Of a stretch of DNA of 28,303 nt, positions 24,904-28,303 are shown one piece after another. Within the stretch, counting starts at the first letter, position 1. The number at the start of each line of letters is the position of its first letter. Position numbers and translations under genes: made by a program. The notes beneath the pieces were generated by a model, which was not told the origin of the DNA, did no database searches, and saw only the letters and a program-made list of their open reading frames with translations. Origin of the DNA: Bacteroidales bacterium UBA4866 (GTDB lineage Bacteria > Bacteroidota > Bacteroidia > Bacteroidales > P3); contig DHDW01000010.1 of the NCBI GenBank assembly GCA_002399565.1, forward strand, positions 3,109-31,411, read 5' to 3'.

Positions 24904-24934
24904 CAAAAGTACAACAAATTTTTTATTAACCAAA
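24904..24934 (-). promoter_or_regulatory. Promoter of rpmH
   Basis: On the minus strand TTTG (plus 24931-24934) lies 19 bp before TACTTTTG (plus 24904-24911); both match the consensus. The stretch 24935-25110 beyond it is AT-rich without a recognisable feature. Confidence 0.75.
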
Positions 24935-25110
24935 TATATTCGCATAATTTTTTCTTAAACATCTATGTTTTTCTTCTATTTCATTAGTCTAAACATATCA
25001 ATTATTACAATAGGATATTCAGAAAAAAGATAAAGCATAAATTTATAAACTCCTCTTTTAAATTTTCTTTTATAAGGAATAAATATATTTATATCAGATA
25101 AAAATTGTGT

Positions 25111-25220
25111 AACGTGCCACCTTACACTTTACATCCTGCCACCTTGCATACTACATCCTGCCACCTTACATAGTGTATCCTGGCAGGTTGCACACAACAT
25201 CCTGCCACCTTGCAAAATTT
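25111..25220. repeat. Five tandem 22-bp repeats, one unit with a complementary core
   Basis: Five units of exactly 22 bp start at 25111, 25133, 25155, 25177 and 25199. The shared part is ATCCTGCCACCTTGCA (the first unit differs at its 5' end), the last six bases vary. In the fourth unit the core reads CCTGGCAGG, and its GGCAGG is the reverse complement of CCTGCC in the other units. A hairpin TGGCAGG (25181-25187) / CCTGCCA (25201-25207) results. There is no spacer structure as in CRISPR. The rest of this 660-bp gap (25221-25460) is AT-rich and shows no gene I would support. Confidence 0.85.
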
Positions 25221-25460
25221 AAACTTGATTTTAGAAAATTAAATCCTTATTTAGAGAGATTTATGTATTATGTTTTTTTATTTATAAAAGGAGTAATTTT
25301 TCAGGCTTATTATTATGAGGAAATTCAGACTTATTTTATCTCTATTTTGCTCTAATTTCTAAAGCTTATATTAATGTATGTTCCTTATTATATATATTGT
25401 AAAATAAATAAAATGTTTTTTGAATAAATTATGCGAAAATTAAGTTTTTCTTTTTCCTTT

Positions 25461-25492
25461 TTTGAGAATTTCAAAAGAATGATTTATATTTG
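25461..25492 (+). promoter_or_regulatory. Promoter of the 25541-secG pair
   Basis: TTTG (25461-25464) lies exactly 20 bp before TATATTTG (25485-25492), followed by C. This is the clearest promoter in the window. Confidence 0.8.
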
Positions 25493-25540
25493 CAAATTCA
25501 AACTCAAAGAGAAAAAGGGTAAGAAAATGCTTAAATAGAT

Positions 25541-26245
25541 ATGGATAGAACTTTTATTAATAATTTATTGCAGTTAAAGGATGAAGAATTTAATAGCCAA
25601 GTTCTATATACCCTAAAAAGGACAATTGAGAAATATCCGTACTTTTCCTTACCTTACTACTATAACGCCAAATGTTCCAAACTTCTTAGTCAAAACCAAA
25701 CTCAGAGTCTTACTTTAGCCTCAACTTATTCGCCTGATAGAGCAAAGTTGAAAGAGTTTATGGAAACAAGTGTTGCATTTCAATTCACAACTGATGAGCC
25801 TCCAAAGACAGATATGGACAAAATCAATGAAAGAATTGAACAATTGAGAAAACTCTATGGCTCAAAACCTATAGAAAAGGAAAAGGAAAAAGATTCAACG
25901 CCTGACATTATTGAAGAAATTGACTCCTATACCGAACCTAATCTTTCAGATACTCCAACAAAGGAAGAATTAATTGAAAGATTTCTTCAGGTTGAAAATC
26001 CAAAGGTAAATAAATTAACCAATTCTCAGGAAATTGACAAGGAGAAGGAATATGTTAGTATTAATGAAGTTGTGAAGAAAAGTGTTGAAGATGAATTTGA
26101 AATTGTAACTGAAACAATGGCTCAAATCTATTTAAAACAAGGGCATAAAGATATGGCAATTAAAATTTATAATAAATTAATTTTGGCTAATCCAGAAAAA
26201 AGTAGTTACTTTGCAACTCAAATTCAAAAATTAGAAAATAATTAG
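25541..26245 (+). CDS. Conserved-looking hypothetical protein with C-terminal TPR-like helix pair
   Basis: I do not recognise a named function in these 234 residues. The N-terminal 90 or so are helical, with an aromatic patch (IEKYPYFSLPYYYNAKCSKL); the middle (about 100-185) is highly charged and low in complexity, rich in Lys, Glu and Asp, probably disordered. The last 45 residues, MAQIYLKQGHKDMAIKIYNKL then ANPEKSSYFATQIQKLE, look like one tetratricopeptide-type helix pair. There is no signal peptide or membrane segment, so it should be cytoplasmic. It has a strong promoter and lies 19 nt before secG; the pairing suggests a constitutive role, perhaps near the secretion machinery, but this is only positional. 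Confidence 0.75.
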   Translation: MDRTFINNLLQLKDEEFNSQVLYTLKRTIEKYPYFSLPYYYNAKCSKLLSQNQTQSLTLASTYSPDRAKLKEFMETSVAFQFTTDEPPKTDMDKINERIEQLRKLYGSKPIEKEKEKDSTPDIIEEIDSYTEPNLSDTPTKEELIERFLQVENPKVNKLTNSQEIDKEKEYVSINEVVKKSVEDEFEIVTETMAQIYLKQGHKDMAIKIYNKLILANPEKSSYFATQIQKLENN

Positions 26246-26264
26246 GTAAAAAAATAAGAACATT

Positions 26265-26600
26265 ATGTTTGTATTTATTTCAGTTTTAATATTAGTTGTA
26301 TGTTTGTTGTTAGCATTGGTTGTACTTGTGCAAAATAGCAAAGGGGGAGGATTGGCTGCTAATTTCCAATCTCAAAGTCAAATAATGGGTGTTAGAAAAA
26401 CTGCTGACTTTTTGGAGAAAGCTTCTTGGAGTTTGGCAATTGCACTTTTAGTTCTTTGTTTAACAGCAACTATTTTTAGACCAGGAAGGCATGCTAATCA
26501 AACTCAAGGAACAGAATTAAATCCTAATGCAGTAAATACTACAATGCCTGCACCTAAAGGGCCAGCTGCACCGTCAGCACCCGCACCGATTAAGCAATAA
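26265..26600 (+). CDS. secG: Preprotein translocase subunit SecG
   Basis: SecG is the small inner-membrane partner of SecYE that aids SecA-driven export. The 111 residues show the usual two membrane helices, about 3-22 (FISVLILVVCLLLALVVLVQ) and 54-72, joined by the conserved loop VQNSKGGGLAANFQ. A C-terminal tail of about 35 residues is rich in Pro and Ala (MPAPKGPAAPSAPAPIKQ), longer than in E. coli but common in this phylum. It is probably co-transcribed with the hypothetical gene before it and is followed by a strong terminator. Confidence 0.93.
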   Translation: MFVFISVLILVVCLLLALVVLVQNSKGGGLAANFQSQSQIMGVRKTADFLEKASWSLAIALLVLCLTATIFRPGRHANQTQGTELNPNAVNTTMPAPKGPAAPSAPAPIKQ

Positions 26601-26635
26601 ATTTAATAATTTATTTTTTCATAATTTGGTTTTTA

Positions 26636-26666
26636 AAGAGCTATCTTTTTTGATAGCTCTTTTTTG
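26636..26666 (+). terminator. Intrinsic terminator of secG
   Basis: AAGAGCTATC (26636-26645) pairs with GATAGCTCTT (26652-26661) across a T6 loop and is followed by a run of T. It isolates secG from the groES promoter region. Confidence 0.9.
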
Positions 26667-26686
26667 CTTTATATAAATCTTTTTTA

Positions 26687-26739
26687 CTGACGTTTTGTCA
26701 GAAAAAGATAATGAAAAATACTATGGCACGTTATTTACT
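26687..26739 (+). promoter_or_regulatory. Possible sigma-54-like promoter with upstream palindrome before groES
   Basis: CTGAC-GTTTT-GTCAG (26687-26701) is a perfect 5-bp inverted repeat. Twenty-two bases on, TGGCACG-TTAT-TTACT (26724-26739) matches the -24 half of the sigma-54 consensus fully; the -12 half has TTAC in place of TTGC. No TAnnTTTG box and no CIRCE element is seen between secG and groES, so the heat-shock operon likely uses another type of promoter. Confidence 0.4.
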
Positions 26740-26810
26740 ATACATGTGGATATATGAATAAGTATAAAAAGAAATCTATAATATTAATAACTAAAAATTA
26801 AAAAGTAATT

Positions 26811-27089
26811 ATGACAAAGATTAATGTAAGACCCTTAGCTGACAGGGTTATGGTTAAGCCAGCGGAAGCAGAAACTAAAACAGCAGCAGGCATAATTATT
26901 CCTGATACTGCAAAAGAAAAACCAATGAAAGGTGAAGTTGTTGCTGTTGGACCAGGGAAGAAAGATGAGCCAATGACTGTTAAAGTAGGCGATAAGGTAT
27001 TATATGGTAAGTATTCTGGAACAGAAATCAATGTTGATTCTGAAGAATATTTGATAATGAGAGAAAGTGATATTTATGCAATTATTTAA
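26811..27089 (+). CDS. groES: Co-chaperonin GroES
   Basis: GroES caps the GroEL ring and closes the folding chamber. The 92 residues contain the start [17 protein letters not shown], the mobile loop [18 protein letters not shown] (about residues 21-38), and the roof and C-terminal strands with [14 protein letters not shown]. Length is that of the bacterial type. groEL follows after 42 nt, in the usual operon. The DNA upstream lacks the common housekeeping promoter, consistent with heat-shock control. Confidence 0.97.
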   Translation: MTKINVRPLADRVMVKPAEAETKTAAGIIIPDTAKEKPMKGEVVAVGPGKKDEPMTVKVGDKVLYGKYSGTEINVDSEEYLIMRESDIYAII

Positions 27090-27107
27090 TTAAACAGACA
27101 TTAATAA

Positions 27108-28303
<1,196 letters not shown>

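Noticed and set aside
25111..25220. CRISPR array
   Set aside because: The repeats are directly adjacent with a 22-bp period; the variable part is only about six bases, too short for spacers, and no cas genes are near.
25173..25355. 60-codon plus-strand frame as a small gene
   Set aside because: It begins with GTG inside the tandem repeat, has no promoter or start site of its own, and its translation is largely that of repeat and AT-rich DNA.
24881..25540. Replication origin near rpmH
   Set aside because: rpmH is near the origin in many bacteria, but there is no dnaA, rnpA or gidA here and no cluster of DnaA boxes that I can recognise.
26601..26810. CIRCE/HrcA operator before groES
   Set aside because: No TTAGCACTC-N9-GAGTGCTAA inverted repeat is present.

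Overview
The window looks like chromosome of a low-GC member of the Bacteroidales (phylum Bacteroidota). Reasons: nearly every promoter that can be read has the phylum's own -33 TTTG / -7 TAnnTTTG pattern with about 20 bp between boxes, Shine-Dalgarno sites are largely absent, and several proteins (EF-P, the short glucose-6-phosphate isomerase, an S9B dipeptidyl peptidase, the SecG type) have the forms seen in that phylum. Genus and species cannot be read from the sequence.

Layout. (1) Positions 1-583 are accessory, probably decayed, DNA: the 5' remnant of a phage virion-morphogenesis-like gene, three REP-like palindromes sharing CGTGCGG, a short tandem repeat and a possible small RNA. (2) 584-13332 is mostly ordinary core genome: efp and a small membrane protein (minus); an exported protein, dipeptidyl peptidase IV and tilS as one plus-strand operon; pgi and an aldehyde dehydrogenase; then on the minus strand a membrane methyltransferase and leuS with an overlapping EamA transporter. 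(3) 13333-23140 is the special region: a complete plus-strand ribosomal peptide (RiPP) operon. In order it encodes a 76-residue Cys-rich precursor with a double-glycine leader, a secreted HExxH protein, a radical SAM/SPASM maturase, a degenerate 'pseudo-rSAM' partner, a C39-peptidase ABC exporter, an HlyD-type adaptor and a TolC-type outer-membrane channel. (4) 23210-28303 returns to core genes: rlmD-like methyltransferase and rpmH (minus), a 22-bp tandem repeat, a conserved hypothetical plus secG, and groES-groEL, with groEL running off the end.

How the RiPP locus should work: the maturase and pseudo-rSAM modify the core of the precursor in the cytoplasm; the C39 domain cuts after Gly-Gly; the ABC/HlyD/TolC path takes the product across both membranes. 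The secreted HExxH protein may act on the product or a target outside the cytoplasm. The families (the GG-leader 'GG-Bacteroidales' radical SAM system) are recognised in databases, but to my knowledge the chemistry and activity of the products are not established. The precursor lies behind an unusually long (about 250 nt) 5' leader with hairpins and a possible opposing small RNA, and is followed by a strong hairpin that could make it more abundant than the enzymes downstream. These are the parts most worth following up.
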